Of a stretch of DNA of 64,000 nt, positions 50,953 to 61,000 are shown one piece after another. Location of the stretch: NCBI RefSeq assembly GCF_003610535.1, contig NZ_RAPN01000001.1, positions 2,591,320 through 2,655,319 of the forward strand, read 5' to 3'. The notes beneath the pieces were generated by a model that was not told where the DNA came from, did not search any database, and saw nothing but the letters and a program-made list of their open reading frames with translations. The stretch is from Mangrovibacterium diazotrophicum. GTDB taxonomy: Bacteria; Bacteroidota; Bacteroidia; Bacteroidales; Prolixibacteraceae. Position 1 is the stretch's first letter. Each line of letters opens with the position of its first letter. Position numbers and translations under genes: made by a program.

Positions 50953-52341
50953 TTAGTTTTTAACTATCTGAGCCATAAATTCCCCCTCGGCAACTAAAGT
51001 TTTGCCAACATAGCATAAACCTTTCATATTTGCAATACCTCGCCGAATGGGTGATGTCAGCTCCATTTTGAAAATCAACGTATCGCCGGGCACCACCTTC
51101 TTCCTAAACTTCACATTGTCGATACGTATAAAGTATGTTGAATATTTTTCTTTTTTAGCATGAAGGACATAAAGTCCGCCGCACTGCGCCATGGCTTCAA
51201 CCAGCAACACGCCGGGCATTACCGGTTCTTCCGGGAAATGTCCGGTAAAGAATGGCTCGTTAACTGTCACGTTCTTAATACCAACGATGTAGTCTTCGTT
51301 GATTTCCGTGATTTTATCAACCAGCAAGAACGGGAAACGATGTGGTAAACACTGGCGAATCTTGTTCACATCCATCACCGGTTCGACGTTGGGATTGTAA
51401 ACTGGAATACCATTTCGCTTGCGTGCCTGGTGTTCTTTCTTCAGCAACTTCGCGAATTCAGTATTGGCTCCGTGTCCAGGTTTGGTTGCGATAATGCGTC
51501 CTTTAATGCGAACTCCGGCTAAACTCAAGTCTCCGATTACATCCAACAATTTGTGGCGGGCACATTCATTTTCAAATTGAAGATCCAGGTTATTCAGGAT
51601 ACCAGTCTCTTTTTGAACGGCAACGTGCTCGTGATCAAACAAATCAGCCAAACGATCCAACTCGTCCTGACCAACCTGGCGATCCATGATAACAATGGCG
51701 TTATCCAGATCACCACCTTTTACCAAATTATTCTGAAGCAGGAATTCCAATTCGCGCAAGAACACAAATGTGCGGCACGAAGCGATTTCCTTTTTGAAAT
51801 CGGAAAGTTTATCCAGGGAAGCAAACTGATTGTTGAGTACGCTCGAATTGAAGGCGATCATCACATTCAACCGATAATCGTCGTCCGGCAAGGCAATCAG
51901 CTCCGATCCGGTTTTCGGATCTTTGTATACAATTTTTTCTTTGATTTCAAGATATTCCCGTTCTGCATCCTGCGCTACAACTCCTGCTTCTGCAATTGCT
52001 TCCACAAAAGCGCGAGAGCTACCATCCATAATCGGCATTTCCTGGTTGTCGATCTCAATCAACACATTATCCAGATCCATACCAACCAAAGCAGCCAAAG
52101 CATGCTCGATCGTACTCAATCTAACATCACCATTTACAAGAACGGTTCCTCGGGAGGTATCGCCCACCAAATTGGCATCGGCCTCCAAAATAGGTTGACC
52201 TTCAACGTCAACTCGTTTAAACTTGAAGCCGTGATTTTCGGGGGCTGGTTTAAAGACAGCCGTCACCAGGCAACTCGTATGCAGACCTTTCCCGCTGATC
52301 GTAAATTCACCAGCCAAGGTCTTTTGCTTATCTGTCATCAT
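50953..52341 (-). CDS. lpxC/fabZ: bifunctional UDP-3-O-acyl-N-acetylglucosamine deacetylase / 3-hydroxyacyl-ACP dehydratase
   Basis: A natural fusion of 462 residues. Residues 1 to about 300 are LpxC, with [10 protein letters not shown] near 13-22 and the zinc ligands in [10 protein letters not shown] (His) and [10 protein letters not shown] (His and Asp). Residues from about 315 are FabZ, with [12 protein letters not shown] and the catalytic [20 protein letters not shown]-type helix. It joins the committed lipid A step with unsaturated/saturated fatty-acid dehydration; both use beta-hydroxyacyl-ACP. The fusion is known in Bacteroidota. Follows lpxD by 17 bases. Confidence 0.96.
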   Translation of the reverse strand: MMTDKQKTLAGEFTISGKGLHTSCLVTAVFKPAPENHGFKFKRVDVEGQPILEADANLVGDTSRGTVLVNGDVRLSTIEHALAALVGMDLDNVLIEIDNQEMPIMDGSSRAFVEAIAEAGVVAQDAEREYLEIKEKIVYKDPKTGSELIALPDDDYRLNVMIAFNSSVLNNQFASLDKLSDFKKEIASCRTFVFLRELEFLLQNNLVKGGDLDNAIVIMDRQVGQDELDRLADLFDHEHVAVQKETGILNNLDLQFENECARHKLLDVIGDLSLAGVRIKGRIIATKPGHGANTEFAKLLKKEHQARKRNGIPVYNPNVEPVMDVNKIRQCLPHRFPFLLVDKITEINEDYIVGIKNVTVNEPFFTGHFPEEPVMPGVLLVEAMAQCGGLYVLHAKKEKYSTYFIRIDNVKFRKKVVPGDTLIFKMELTSPIRRGIANMKGLCYVGKTLVAEGEFMAQIVKN

Positions 52342-52358
52342 GCTGTTAATATCCGAAG

Positions 52359-53405
52359 TTATTCTTCGTTTAATTTTGCTTTCAATTCTTTTACTTCTTT
52401 CTGAAGATCATTCAGCGTTTCACGCATTTCTGGCAGACGCCTGTAAACCACGAAGGTTTTCAAGGCACGGTCGTGATCCATTGCTGGAGCACCAAGAACT
52501 GTCTTTCCTTCTTTTACATTATTTGTGATTCCGGCCATCGCACCAATCGTCACACGATCACCCACATTCAGGTGACCGGCAACGCCAACGTGTCCGGCAA
52601 CAATACAGTTTTTACCGATTTTTGTCGATCCGGCAACACCCGTCATCGCAGCCATTACCGTGTTCTCACCAACTTCACAGTTGTGAGCAATCTGAATCAG
52701 GTTATCCAATTTCGCACCTTTGCGAATAATTGTTGAGCCCATGGTTGAACAGTCGATTGTGGCATTGGCACCAATCTCAACGTCGTCTTCGATGACAACA
52801 TTACCTACCTGTTCAATCTTTTTATAGCTACCATCGGGTGTTGGAGCAAAACCAAATCCGTCGGCGCCAATAACAGCTCCGGCGTGGATGATACAATTAT
52901 TACCGATCACACAATCGTCGTAGATTTTTGCACCGGCATAAATAATTGTATTGTTTCCGATTTTCACATTGTTACCAATGTAGGTTTGCGGATATATTTT
53001 TGAACTGTCGCCAATGGCCACGTTCGCACCGACGTAAGCAAAAGCGCCGACATAAATATTGTCGCCCATTTTTGCACTGCCATCTATAAACGAAGGCTGT
53101 TCGATACCAAATTTCTGTGGTTTCGACTGCTGGTATAATTCGAGCAAAGCAGCCATTGACTGGTAAGGATCTTCGACTCTGATCAGCGTGCAGGATACTG
53201 GTTTTTCCGGCACAAAATCGTTCTTCACCAATACGATCGACGCTTGCGTGTCGTACACGTATTTCTCATATTTTGGGTTAGCTAAAAAAGCGAGCGTCCC
53301 GGGCTTACCCTCCTCTATTTTAGACACATTGCTTACGCTAACATTTTCATCGCCTTCTACTTTTCCTTTCAGAAATTCGGCAATGGTGATTGCTTTAAAT
53401 TCCAT
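52359..53405 (-). CDS. lpxD: UDP-3-O-acylglucosamine N-acyltransferase
   Basis: Adds the N-linked acyl chain to UDP-3-O-acyl-GlcN. From the ATG at 53405 it has 348 residues. The N-terminal uridine-binding domain ([17 protein letters not shown]) is followed by a hexapeptide-repeat beta-helix from about 100 to 310, with the catalytic His in [15 protein letters not shown] near 242-256, and a C-terminal helix with [10 protein letters not shown]. An in-frame ATG at 53477 overlaps the upstream HD gene and is rejected. It is 37 bases downstream of that gene. Confidence 0.96.
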   Translation of the reverse strand: MEFKAITIAEFLKGKVEGDENVSVSNVSKIEEGKPGTLAFLANPKYEKYVYDTQASIVLVKNDFVPEKPVSCTLIRVEDPYQSMAALLELYQQSKPQKFGIEQPSFIDGSAKMGDNIYVGAFAYVGANVAIGDSSKIYPQTYIGNNVKIGNNTIIYAGAKIYDDCVIGNNCIIHAGAVIGADGFGFAPTPDGSYKKIEQVGNVVIEDDVEIGANATIDCSTMGSTIIRKGAKLDNLIQIAHNCEVGENTVMAAMTGVAGSTKIGKNCIVAGHVGVAGHLNVGDRVTIGAMAGITNNVKEGKTVLGAPAMDHDRALKTFVVYRRLPEMRETLNDLQKEVKELKAKLNEE

Positions 53406-53442
53406 ATTTTCTTTCTTGGAGCGGTGCAAAAATAGGTTTAAT

Positions 53443-54693
53443 TTACCTAATGTCCAATTCTTTCGGATAACACACAAAATATTTCCTCACTGTGTGCGAT
53501 AACCCTGATAAATTAATATCAGATGCCTGATTGATTTCGCAGATTTTTCCATTCTTCTGCAAAATGTTAATCTTGTTATCATCTGTGATATATGCATTAT
53601 TCGTGATCGAATCCTGAACTAAGAAGTATTCCAGCTCCCGACCCGAAACCCCGAATTTTTTTTCTACTTTTTCTTTCAATGCCGCTACCTGGCTTTCCTT
53701 GAATTTCGAATTCTGCAGTTTTATCCGGAACAATTTTCGATTGATCAAACAACCCGCCAGATAAGAAAGAATCGGGTCGCTGTGGTATTGCCACTGCTTG
53801 ATTGAGGCGATAACATCATCATCCTCCAGGCTTGCAAAAACAGAGAGCAACGAACGCCCCATAAAGGTATCGCCATTTTGAAAATGCTCCAGGCTGATTT
53901 TATTTTCAAGAAAAACGGAAAGGCTGGGAGTTGCAAAAACCGGCACACCGGTCATGGCTAATTCTTTCGCTCGCTTCAACACATTGACTAATAAAAACTC
54001 GGCCGACAACACCGTTTTATGCAAATACACCTGCCAGTACATCAATCGTCTCGCTATCAAAAACTTCTCGATCGAATAAATCCCCTTCGCTTCAACAACC
54101 AATTCATCATTCCGAACATTCAACATTCGAATAATCCGATCTGATCCGACAACCCCTTCGGTAACGCCCGTGAAAAAACTGTCGCGCCGCAGATAATCAA
54201 GCCGGTCCACGTCGAGTTGGCTAGCTACAAGTTGATGCAAAAACTTTTTGGGATACTCATTTTTGAATATCTGGATGGCTTTTGTCAGTCGCCCATCAAA
54301 TTGTTGATTGAGATCCTCCATCAACAGAACCGAGATCCGCTCGTGCACCAAACCTTCCACTATTGAATATTCGAGCGCGTGCGAGAATGGACCGTGCCCA
54401 ATATCGTGCAACAAAATAGCGACCGTGGCCGCCTCCAACTCATCGTCGGTTATTTTCACCCCTTTAATACGCAAATCGGCAATGGCAGAGCGCATCAAAT
54501 AAACGGCACCGATAGCGTGCTCGAAACGGGTGTGATTGGCCCCCGGGAACACAATGCAGGATAAGCCCAATTGCTTAATACGTCTTAATCGCTGAAAGTA
54601 AGGATGTTCTATTAAATCGAAAATCAGTTCGGACTGAATTGTAATGAACCCAAATACCGGATCGTTGATAATCTTTTTCTTGTTTGTTTTCAA
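53443..54693 (-). CDS. HD-domain phosphohydrolase (YwfO/dGTPase-like)
   Basis: A 416-residue HD-superfamily protein. [12 protein letters not shown] near 9-20 opens it. Metal ligands are visible as the His of [13 protein letters not shown] near 56-68, the HD pair in [16 protein letters not shown] near 94-109 and the Asp of [18 protein letters not shown] near 157-174. These match YwfO-type deoxynucleotide triphosphohydrolases. The only plausible start is TTG at 54691-54693, with an in-frame stop 36 bases upstream and a TAATTTTG promoter box at 54728-54735. First gene of the lipid A operon; the reason for this conserved linkage is unclear. Confidence 0.9.
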   Translation of the reverse strand: MKTNKKKIINDPVFGFITIQSELIFDLIEHPYFQRLRRIKQLGLSCIVFPGANHTRFEHAIGAVYLMRSAIADLRIKGVKITDDELEAATVAILLHDIGHGPFSHALEYSIVEGLVHERISVLLMEDLNQQFDGRLTKAIQIFKNEYPKKFLHQLVASQLDVDRLDYLRRDSFFTGVTEGVVGSDRIIRMLNVRNDELVVEAKGIYSIEKFLIARRLMYWQVYLHKTVLSAEFLLVNVLKRAKELAMTGVPVFATPSLSVFLENKISLEHFQNGDTFMGRSLLSVFASLEDDDVIASIKQWQYHSDPILSYLAGCLINRKLFRIKLQNSKFKESQVAALKEKVEKKFGVSGRELEYFLVQDSITNNAYITDDNKINILQKNGKICEINQASDINLSGLSHTVRKYFVCYPKELDIR

Positions 54694-54727
54694 ACTACTG
54701 AGGTATTCATGGATAAAATTGATGAGT

Positions 54728-54735
54728 CAAAATTA
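54728..54735 (-). promoter_or_regulatory. -7 promoter element of the HD-lpx operon
   Basis: Minus-strand TAATTTTG matches TAnnTTTG exactly, 34 bases before the TTG start. Confidence 0.55.
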
Positions 54736-54806
54736 CGAAAAGTTTTCAATCTCCGTCATGATCCTGATTCACCGGAGGAAGCACTGAAAATCATAAACTT
54801 CCCCAT

Positions 54807-54837
54807 TTTGTTGTTTCAATAGATTTTCTTACTTTTG
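54807..54837 (+). promoter_or_regulatory. promoter of rimP-nusA-infB
   Basis: TTTG at 54807-54810, 19-base spacer, TACTTTTG at 54830-54837: exact match in both boxes. Initiation near 54844 would give a 55-base leader before the ATG at 54901 and exclude the upstream ATG at 54847. Confidence 0.75.
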
Positions 54838-54862
54838 CGCTGACAAATGAAAACATCCACGG

Positions 54863-54890
54863 ATAGGGGACCTGAAGTCCCCTATTTTAT
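54863..54890 (+). promoter_or_regulatory. attenuator-like hairpin in the rimP leader
   Basis: Perfect 9-bp stem ATAGGGGAC/GTCCCCTAT with five-base loop and a following T-rich tail, ending about ten bases before the rimP ATG. Its form is that of an intrinsic terminator located inside the 5' leader of the nusA operon. Confidence 0.65.
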
Positions 54891-54900
54891 TAGCCATAAA

Positions 54901-55362
54901 ATGATTGACAAAAAAAGAATCGTTCAACTGATTGAAGAGAAACTGACGGATGACCAGTTCATTGTTGATGTTGAAGTCAGTCCGGCTAACCAGATCTCGG
55001 TGCAGATCGACAGCGAAAATGGGATTACCATCGACACATGTGTTGCTGTTAGCCGCCAGATCGAGGGAAACCTGGATCGCGAAGTTGAAGACTTCGAACT
55101 ACAGGTGTCGTCAGCCGGATTGGGACAACCTTTTAAAGTTTTTCGCCAGTACGTGAAAAACATTAACCGCGATGTAGAGGTTGTTTTAAAAGACGGCAAG
55201 AAAATGGAAGGCATTTTGAAAAGTGCCGACGAAAACGGATTTGAGTTCGAGACTTCGCAAAAAGAGAAGATCGAAGGCAAAAAGAAAAAGGAGCTGGTAA
55301 CGCGGCTTCATCAATTTTCGTTTGAAGAAGTAAAAACAGTAAAGAATATTATAAAATTTTAA
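54901..55362 (+). CDS. rimP: ribosome maturation factor RimP
   Basis: Assists 30S subunit assembly. From ATG at 54901 it has 153 residues, with the N-terminal alpha/beta domain (IVQLIEEKLTDDQFIVDVEV near 6-25, DTCVAVSRQIEGNLD near 48-62), the conserved YELEVSSPGL-like segment here seen as FELQVSSAGLGQPF near 69-82, and an SH3-like C-terminal domain (VVLKDGKKMEGIL). It is followed by nusA after 12 bases and infB, the standard operon. The leader holds an attenuator-like hairpin. Confidence 0.94.
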   Translation: MIDKKRIVQLIEEKLTDDQFIVDVEVSPANQISVQIDSENGITIDTCVAVSRQIEGNLDREVEDFELQVSSAGLGQPFKVFRQYVKNINRDVEVVLKDGKKMEGILKSADENGFEFETSQKEKIEGKKKKELVTRLHQFSFEEVKTVKNIIKF

Positions 55363-55374
55363 AACCGGGGCAAG

Positions 55375-56610
55375 ATGGATACGATTAATCTTATCGATAC
55401 CTTTTCCGAATTCAAAGACCTGAAAAACATTGATCGGGTCACCATGATGAGCGTTCTCGAGGACGTTTTCCGCAATGTGCTGCAAAAAACTTACGGCACC
55501 GATGAGAATTTCGACATCATTATCAACATTGACAAAGGTGACTTTGAGATCTGGCGAAACCGGACTGTGGTTGCGGATGACGAAATCAGCGACCCCAACC
55601 TGGAAATTTCCCTGACTGCAGCCAAAAGAATTGACGAAGATTACGAAATCGGCGAAGAAGTAACCGATGAAGTAAAACTGAAAGATTTTGGTCGCCGCGC
55701 CATCCTGAACCTGCGCCAAAACCTGGCCAGCCGGATTTTAGAATTGGAAAAAGACCATATCTATAATAAATATAAGAACAAGATCGGCGACATCGTTGCC
55801 GGTGAAGTTTACCAGGTGTGGAAAAAGGAAATCCTGATTTTGGATGACGAAGGCAACGAATTGTTGCTTCCGAAACAGGAACAAATTCCTTCTGACTACT
55901 TCCGTAAAGGCGACACCTTGCGTGCCGTTGTTTATAAGGTAGATCTTCGGAACAACAACCCGGTCATCATCCTTTCAAGAACTTCTCCTGTATTCCTCGA
56001 GCGTTTATTCGAACTGGAAGTACCGGAAATTTTCGACGGCTTGATTACCATTAAAAAGATTGTTCGTGTTCCGGGAGAACGGGCTAAAGTTGCTGTTGAA
56101 TCATACGACGAGCGCATCGACCCGGTTGGAGCATGCGTTGGTATGAAAGGTTCACGTATTCACGGTATTGTTCGTGAATTGCGCAACGAAAATATCGACG
56201 TGATCAACTTCTCGAACAACCTGCAACTGTTTATTCAGCGTGCGTTGAACCCGGCTAAAATTACATCCATCAAAATTCACGAGGAGAATAAAAGAGCGGA
56301 TGTATACCTGAAACCGGAAGAAGTATCACTGGCAATTGGTAAAGGTGGTTTAAATATTCGCCTGGCCAGCCAACTTACGGGCTACGAAATCGATGTATAT
56401 CGTGAAATGGCAGCCGACGAAGAAGACGTAAATCTGGACGAATTTGCAGACGAAATTGAAAGCTGGGTGCTTGATGAGTTGAAGTCAATTGGTTGTGACA
56501 CCGCGAAAAACGTGTTGAGCCTTAGCCGCAATGACTTGATCAAGAGAACTGACCTGGAAGAAGAAACCATTGATGATATTCTTCGAATTCTTCGTTCTGA
56601 GTTCGAGTAA
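55375..56610 (+). CDS. nusA: transcription termination/antitermination factor NusA
   Basis: Binds RNA polymerase and modulates pausing and termination. The 411-residue protein has the N-terminal polymerase-binding domain (about 1-130), an S1 domain (NKIGDIVAGEVYQVWKKEILIL near 138-159), KH1 (PVGACVGMKGSRIHGIVREL near 246-265) and KH2 (VSLAIGKGGLNIRLASQLTGYEIDV near 318-342). A short helical C-terminal part closes it, without the full acidic repeats of E. coli. Middle gene of rimP-nusA-infB; as in other bacteria it may act on its own leader hairpin. Confidence 0.96.
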   Translation: MDTINLIDTFSEFKDLKNIDRVTMMSVLEDVFRNVLQKTYGTDENFDIIINIDKGDFEIWRNRTVVADDEISDPNLEISLTAAKRIDEDYEIGEEVTDEVKLKDFGRRAILNLRQNLASRILELEKDHIYNKYKNKIGDIVAGEVYQVWKKEILILDDEGNELLLPKQEQIPSDYFRKGDTLRAVVYKVDLRNNNPVIILSRTSPVFLERLFELEVPEIFDGLITIKKIVRVPGERAKVAVESYDERIDPVGACVGMKGSRIHGIVRELRNENIDVINFSNNLQLFIQRALNPAKITSIKIHEENKRADVYLKPEEVSLAIGKGGLNIRLASQLTGYEIDVYREMAADEEDVNLDEFADEIESWVLDELKSIGCDTAKNVLSLSRNDLIKRTDLEEETIDDILRILRSEFE

Positions 56611-56721
56611 TCGTTGATGTAAAATTCATCGTTTGCCTGTCAGATTTTAAATAAATTGAGTAAAATTGCAAAGTTTTTGGGGCCTTGTGCTCGGAAACAT
56701 AAAAAATAAGAGATTGGGTTT

Positions 56722-59700
56722 ATGACAATTGGCAATAAAAATACGCGACTTAATAAGGTAGCACGAGAGTTTAATGTTGGGATTCATACCATTGTAGAAT
56801 TTCTTCACAAGAAGGGATTCGACGTGGACAACAATCCAAACACTAAAATTTCGGACGAGGCTTATCATTTGCTTGAAAAAGAATATAAGAATGATATTTC
56901 TCTGAAAAAAGAGTCTGAAAAGATCAACCTGAAAAGTCAGCGTAACAAAAAAGAAACAATTACTCTGGATGATATGCACGAGGAGGACGTTTCGCCGGAG
57001 GAAGAAGAAGACTACGGCTCTGACGAAATCCGCATTACCGACCATAGTAGTTCGAAACATGATTTGCCAGGTAAATCCAAGCCGGTTGAAGAAAAACCGG
57101 AAGAGTTTAAATCGAATACCAGACATCTGGACGGACCCAAAGTATTGGGTAAAATCGATTTGAACGGACCTAAAAAAGAGAAACCGGAACCAAAAGCTCC
57201 AGAAGCAGAAAAGGCACCTGCTCCTGCACCTGCGCCACCGGTAGAGTCGAAGAAAGAGGAAGTTGTTGAAAAGCCTGCTCCGCAAGAACCGGTTCAAGCC
57301 AAAACTGTTCCTCAAGCTGAAGAACCCATTAAGGCTGAAGAAAGCAAGCAAGAGGAAAAATCTAAAGAACCGGCAGAGACGGAACAAATGCCAACGAATA
57401 TCCCCAAAGTAGACGAAGTTAAAGTTGTTGGGAAGATTGATCTTTCCAGCATCAACCAAAAGACCAGACCTGCGAAGAAATCGAAAAAGCAAAAAGAGGA
57501 CGAACGCAGAGAACGTGAAAAGCAAAAACGCCAGGGCCAAAACGCCGGGCAGGAACTCAATCAGGATCGCAGAGATTCTGAAATCCGCACAAATGTTAAC
57601 CGACTTTCAGGTCCGACCGTAGTTGGAAAAATTGATTTACCCGACAATCAACAGAATCGCGGTAACCAATCTCAAAACCAAAATTCGGATCCGAAAAAGA
57701 AACGTCGCCGTATCCAAAAAGATGCTTCCGGTAGAATTACCGTTGGCAACAAACCACAAGGACCAGGTCAAGGTGGACCAGGAGGACAAGGTGGTCAGGG
57801 CGGCCAAGGCGGTGGTCAGAGACATGGTGGCTCAATGGCCGGCAAGGTTAAAAAGCGGGTTATTAAAGCCGAGATTAGCGACGAAGATGTACAAAAGCAA
57901 ATTAAAGATACGCTAGCTCGCCTGACCTCAGGAAAAGGAAAATCCAAAGGATCAAAATATCGTCGTGACAAGCGTAATGCAGCCAGCGAGCGTGCAGCCG
58001 CCGAACACGAAAGAGAATCGGCAGAAAAGAACATTCTGAAAGTAACCGAATTCGTTTCGGTTGCTGAACTGGCAACCATGATGGATGTTGGTGTGAACGA
58101 AGTAATCTCATCTTGTATGAGCCTTGGTTTGTTCGTATCAATCAACCAACGTTTGGACGCTGAAACCATGTCGATTGTTGCTGAGGAATTCGGATACAAA
58201 GTTGAATTCGTCAGCGCCGACATCCTCGAAGCGATTGAGGAAGATGATACTTTACCGGACGAAGTACACTCACGTGCACCGATCGTAACTGTGATGGGAC
58301 ACGTTGACCACGGTAAAACATCGCTGTTGGACTACATCCGTAATGCCAACGTAATTGCCGGTGAAGCCGGGGGTATCACCCAGCACATTGGTGCGTACAA
58401 CGTAACCTTGGACGACGGACGCGAAATTACCTTCCTGGATACTCCGGGTCACGAGGCCTTTACCGCGATGCGTGCGAGGGGTGCTCAGGTAACCGACATC
58501 GCAATCATCATCGTAGCTGCCGACGACGACATCATGCCTCAAACGAAAGAAGCGATCAACCACGCGCAGGCAGCGGGTGTTCCAATCGTCTTCGCGATTA
58601 ACAAGATTGACAAACCGGGTGCAAATCCGGAGAAAATAAAAGAAGGATTGGCCAACCTCAACTTCCTGGTTGAAGAATGGGGTGGTAAATACCAATCACA
58701 AGATATTTCAGCTAAAAAAGGTACCAACGTCGACGAATTGTTGGAGAAAGTACTGTTGGAAGCTGAAATGCTTGACCTGAAAGCTAACGACGAAAAACGT
58801 GCTGTTGGTACGATCATCGAATCGTCACTCGACCGCGGTCGTGGTTACGTAGCAACCGTATTGGTTCAAAACGGTACACTCCGCCAAGGCGACATCGTAT
58901 TGGCTGGACAGTACTTCGGACACGTGAAAGCGATGTTCAACGAACGTAACCAACGCATCCAGGAAGCTGGTCCGTCAGAACCGGTGATCATTCTTGGTTT
59001 GGACGGTGCACCACAAGCGGGTGACAAGTTCAACGTACTGGAGAATGAACGTGAAGCTCGCCAGATTGCCAACAAACGTGAACAGTTGGCTCGCGAACAA
59101 GGCTTGCGTACTCAGAAACATATTACGCTGGATGAAATCGGTCGTCGTATCGCTATCGGTAACTTCCAGGAATTGAACTTGATTGTTAAAGGTGACGTGG
59201 ACGGTTCAATCGAAGCATTGTCCGACTCATTGATCAAGCTTTCAACAGAAGAAATTCAGGTGAATGTGATCCACAAAGCTGTGGGTGCGATCTCCGAATC
59301 AGATATCATGTTGGCAACTGCATCCGATGCGATTATTGTCGGCTTCCAGGTTCGTCCTACTGTTCAGGCTCGTCGTCTGGCAGAGAAAGAAGAAGTGGAT
59401 ATCCGCCTGTACTCAATCATCTACGATGCGATCAACGAGATCACTTCAGCGATGGAAGGTATGCTTTCACCGGAGATCAAAGAAGAAATTCTTGGTACCG
59501 CCGAAGTTCAGGAAACCTTCAAGATTACCAAAGTGGGAACCGTTGCCGGTTGTATTGTTCGCGACGGAAAAATTATCCGTACGGCAAGTCACAAAGTTCG
59601 GATTATCCGCGATGGCATCGTCATCTACACCGGTCAGCTTGGTTCACTGAAACGTTTCAAAGACGACGTGAAAGAAGTTGCTAAAGGTTACGAATGTGGT

Positions 59701-59784
59701 TTGAACATTGATGGATACAACGACATCAAAATCGGTGACTTCATCGAATCGTTCCACGAAATCGAAGTGGCAAAAACACTGTAA
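56722..59784 (+). CDS. infB: translation initiation factor IF-2
   Basis: GTPase that places initiator tRNA on the 30S subunit. The 1020-residue protein has an N-terminal IF2_N domain ([17 protein letters not shown] near 13-29), then about 420 residues of charged, Pro/Ala- and Gly/Gln-rich disordered sequence, including a [12 protein letters not shown] tract near 352-363. A second IF2_N-like region lies near 440-500. The G domain has GHVDHGKTS near 525-533, DTPGHEAF near 573-580 and NKID near 627-630, followed by domains II-IV. The repeated phrase VVGKIDL (or LGKIDL) recurs three times in the linker. Last gene of the operon, with an intrinsic terminator behind it. Confidence 0.97.
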   Translation: MTIGNKNTRLNKVAREFNVGIHTIVEFLHKKGFDVDNNPNTKISDEAYHLLEKEYKNDISLKKESEKINLKSQRNKKETITLDDMHEEDVSPEEEEDYGSDEIRITDHSSSKHDLPGKSKPVEEKPEEFKSNTRHLDGPKVLGKIDLNGPKKEKPEPKAPEAEKAPAPAPAPPVESKKEEVVEKPAPQEPVQAKTVPQAEEPIKAEESKQEEKSKEPAETEQMPTNIPKVDEVKVVGKIDLSSINQKTRPAKKSKKQKEDERREREKQKRQGQNAGQELNQDRRDSEIRTNVNRLSGPTVVGKIDLPDNQQNRGNQSQNQNSDPKKKRRRIQKDASGRITVGNKPQGPGQGGPGGQGGQGGQGGGQRHGGSMAGKVKKRVIKAEISDEDVQKQIKDTLARLTSGKGKSKGSKYRRDKRNAASERAAAEHERESAEKNILKVTEFVSVAELATMMDVGVNEVISSCMSLGLFVSINQRLDAETMSIVAEEFGYKVEFVSADILEAIEEDDTLPDEVHSRAPIVTVMGHVDHGKTSLLDYIRNANVIAGEAGGITQHIGAYNVTLDDGREITFLDTPGHEAFTAMRARGAQVTDIAIIIVAADDDIMPQTKEAINHAQAAGVPIVFAINKIDKPGANPEKIKEGLANLNFLVEEWGGKYQSQDISAKKGTNVDELLEKVLLEAEMLDLKANDEKRAVGTIIESSLDRGRGYVATVLVQNGTLRQGDIVLAGQYFGHVKAMFNERNQRIQEAGPSEPVIILGLDGAPQAGDKFNVLENEREARQIANKREQLAREQGLRTQKHITLDEIGRRIAIGNFQELNLIVKGDVDGSIEALSDSLIKLSTEEIQVNVIHKAVGAISESDIMLATASDAIIVGFQVRPTVQARRLAEKEEVDIRLYSIIYDAINEITSAMEGMLSPEIKEEILGTAEVQETFKITKVGTVAGCIVRDGKIIRTASHKVRIIRDGIVIYTGQLGSLKRFKDDVKEVAKGYECGLNIDGYNDIKIGDFIESFHEIEVAKTL

Positions 59785-59804
59785 AACAGTTTTACACGAA
59801 ATAC

Positions 59805-59833
59805 AAAATCCGGTCAATTGGCCGGATTTTTTT
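59805..59833 (+). terminator. intrinsic terminator of rimP-nusA-infB
   Basis: 11-bp stem AAAATCCGGTC/GGCCGGATTTT (one G-T pair), four-base loop and a run of seven T, 21 bases after the infB stop. Confidence 0.9.
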
Positions 59834-59865
59834 GTGCCTGCTCTACCTGAAAACGAACATAGCGA

Positions 59866-59902
59866 GCATAAAAAATCCCCGAAGCGCAAGCTCCGAGGAT
59901 TT
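59866..59902 (-). terminator. intrinsic terminator of gcvH
   Basis: Minus-strand 13-bp stem (59902-59890 with 59885-59873, two wobble pairs), four-base loop, then T-run. It begins 22 bases after the gcvH stop. Confidence 0.85.
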
Positions 59903-59923
59903 CGATTTATTTTCAAACTAGAA

Positions 59924-60304
59924 TTAAGCTTCCAACATAGCCTGGTAGGCTGCAGCATCCATCAAAGCATCCAATTGCGATGCATCTTCGATTTTCACTT
60001 TTACCATCCAGCCGTCACCGTAAGCGTCTTTATTGATCAATTCAGGGCTATCTTCCAAAGCCGAGTTGAATTCAACCACCTCTCCAGTAACAGGCATAAA
60101 CAAGTCCGACACTGTTTTTACAGCTTCAACAGTTCCGAACGTTTCACCCGCAGCAAGTGACTCGCCTACAGTTTCAATCTCAACGAAAACGATGTCTCCA
60201 AGTTCACCTTGAGCAAAATCTGTAATACCAACAACTGCAATATCACCTTCAACACGAACCCACTCGTGTTCTTTTGTGTACTTTAAATTTTCAGGAAGAT
60301 TCAT
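59924..60304 (-). CDS. gcvH: glycine cleavage system H protein
   Basis: Lipoyl-carrying shuttle of the glycine cleavage complex. From the ATG at 60304 it has 126 residues, the usual length: [15 protein letters not shown] near 7-21, and the lipoyl Lys63 in [17 protein letters not shown]. The start at 60304 is preferred over 60319 and 60418 because the TACTTTTG promoter box lies at 60331-60338. The lipoyl group would come from LipB and LipA encoded at the left of the window. No gcvT or gcvP is nearby. Confidence 0.96.
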   Translation of the reverse strand: MNLPENLKYTKEHEWVRVEGDIAVVGITDFAQGELGDIVFVEIETVGESLAAGETFGTVEAVKTVSDLFMPVTGEVVEFNSALEDSPELINKDAYGDGWMVKVKIEDASQLDALMDAAAYQAMLEA

Positions 60305-60330
60305 ATTTGTAAATTTCATAGTGTTTGCTT

Positions 60331-60338
60331 CAAAAGTA
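60331..60338 (-). promoter_or_regulatory. -7 promoter element of gcvH
   Basis: Minus-strand TACTTTTG matches TAnnTTTG exactly, 26 bases before the chosen ATG. Confidence 0.5.
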
Positions 60339-60515
60339 ATACATTTTTTAAAAAGAATCCCTGATTTATAGGGGTTGCAATTTAAATTCAACTGAAATAC
60401 AGCTAAAATCGCAAACAACTAAACTCTATTTGCTTTCGAATGTTGAATGACTGGAAAATCACAAACTTGCACGGAAATATCCTTCGAGTTTTGTTAATTT
60501 GCATGCACAAATAAT

Positions 60516-60944
60516 ATGAATATGTTTTCGATTCAGATCAACGCGCTTGATGAGCTACCAGCTGTAGCCGAACAGTTTTTAAACACCTTCCGCGACAAAC
60601 GCATTTTTGCGTTTTACGGAAAAATGGGCGCGGGAAAAACAACCTTTATCAAGGCGCTTTGCCGAGCCATGGGCTCAAAAGACAATATTACCAGCCCGAC
60701 ATTTGCGTTGGTAAACGAGTACGACACCGCCCTTCCGGAAAAAATATATCATTTCGATTTTTACCGTCTGAAAGATATGACCGAAGCGATGGACCTGGGA
60801 TTTGACGATTATGTTGAAAGTGGCAATTACTGCTTTATGGAATGGCCCGAGCGAATCGAATACCTTCTTCCTGAACACCTCGTTGAAGTACATATCGAAG
60901 AGATTAGCCCGTCGGTAAGGGAATTGAAAGCCAATATCATCTGA
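60516..60944 (+). CDS. tsaE: tRNA threonylcarbamoyladenosine biosynthesis ATPase TsaE
   Basis: ATPase needed with TsaB and TsaD for the t6A37 tRNA modification. The 142-residue protein has Walker A YGKMGAGKTTF near 34-44, SPTFALVNEY near 60-69, the HFDFYRL stretch near 77-83 and FMEWPERIEYLLP near 108-120, all characteristic. ATG at 60516 or 60522 may start it. The alanine-dehydrogenase-like gene follows after 56 bases on the same strand. Confidence 0.95.
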   Translation: MNMFSIQINALDELPAVAEQFLNTFRDKRIFAFYGKMGAGKTTFIKALCRAMGSKDNITSPTFALVNEYDTALPEKIYHFDFYRLKDMTEAMDLGFDDYVESGNYCFMEWPERIEYLLPEHLVEVHIEEISPSVRELKANII

Positions 60945-61000
60945 CATGTTTGGCAATCTTGCCCAGAAAAACTAACTTGGTAAAACTTAGCATCGAAAAA

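Noticed and set aside
51553-52404. Long plus-strand open frame opposite lpxC/fabZ
   Set aside because: Antisense to a certain gene with conserved catalytic motifs; no recognisable domain or promoter.
54709-54822. A 37-codon ATG-started frame on the plus strand between the HD gene and rimP
   Set aside because: It overlaps the -7 box of the HD-lpx operon and the -33 box of rimP, so the DNA is better explained as a divergent promoter region.
56647-57540. Long minus-strand open frame (about 297 codons) opposite the start of infB
   Set aside because: Phe/Leu/Arg-rich composition is the complement of the Glu/Lys-rich IF-2 linker; no start signals or family motifs.
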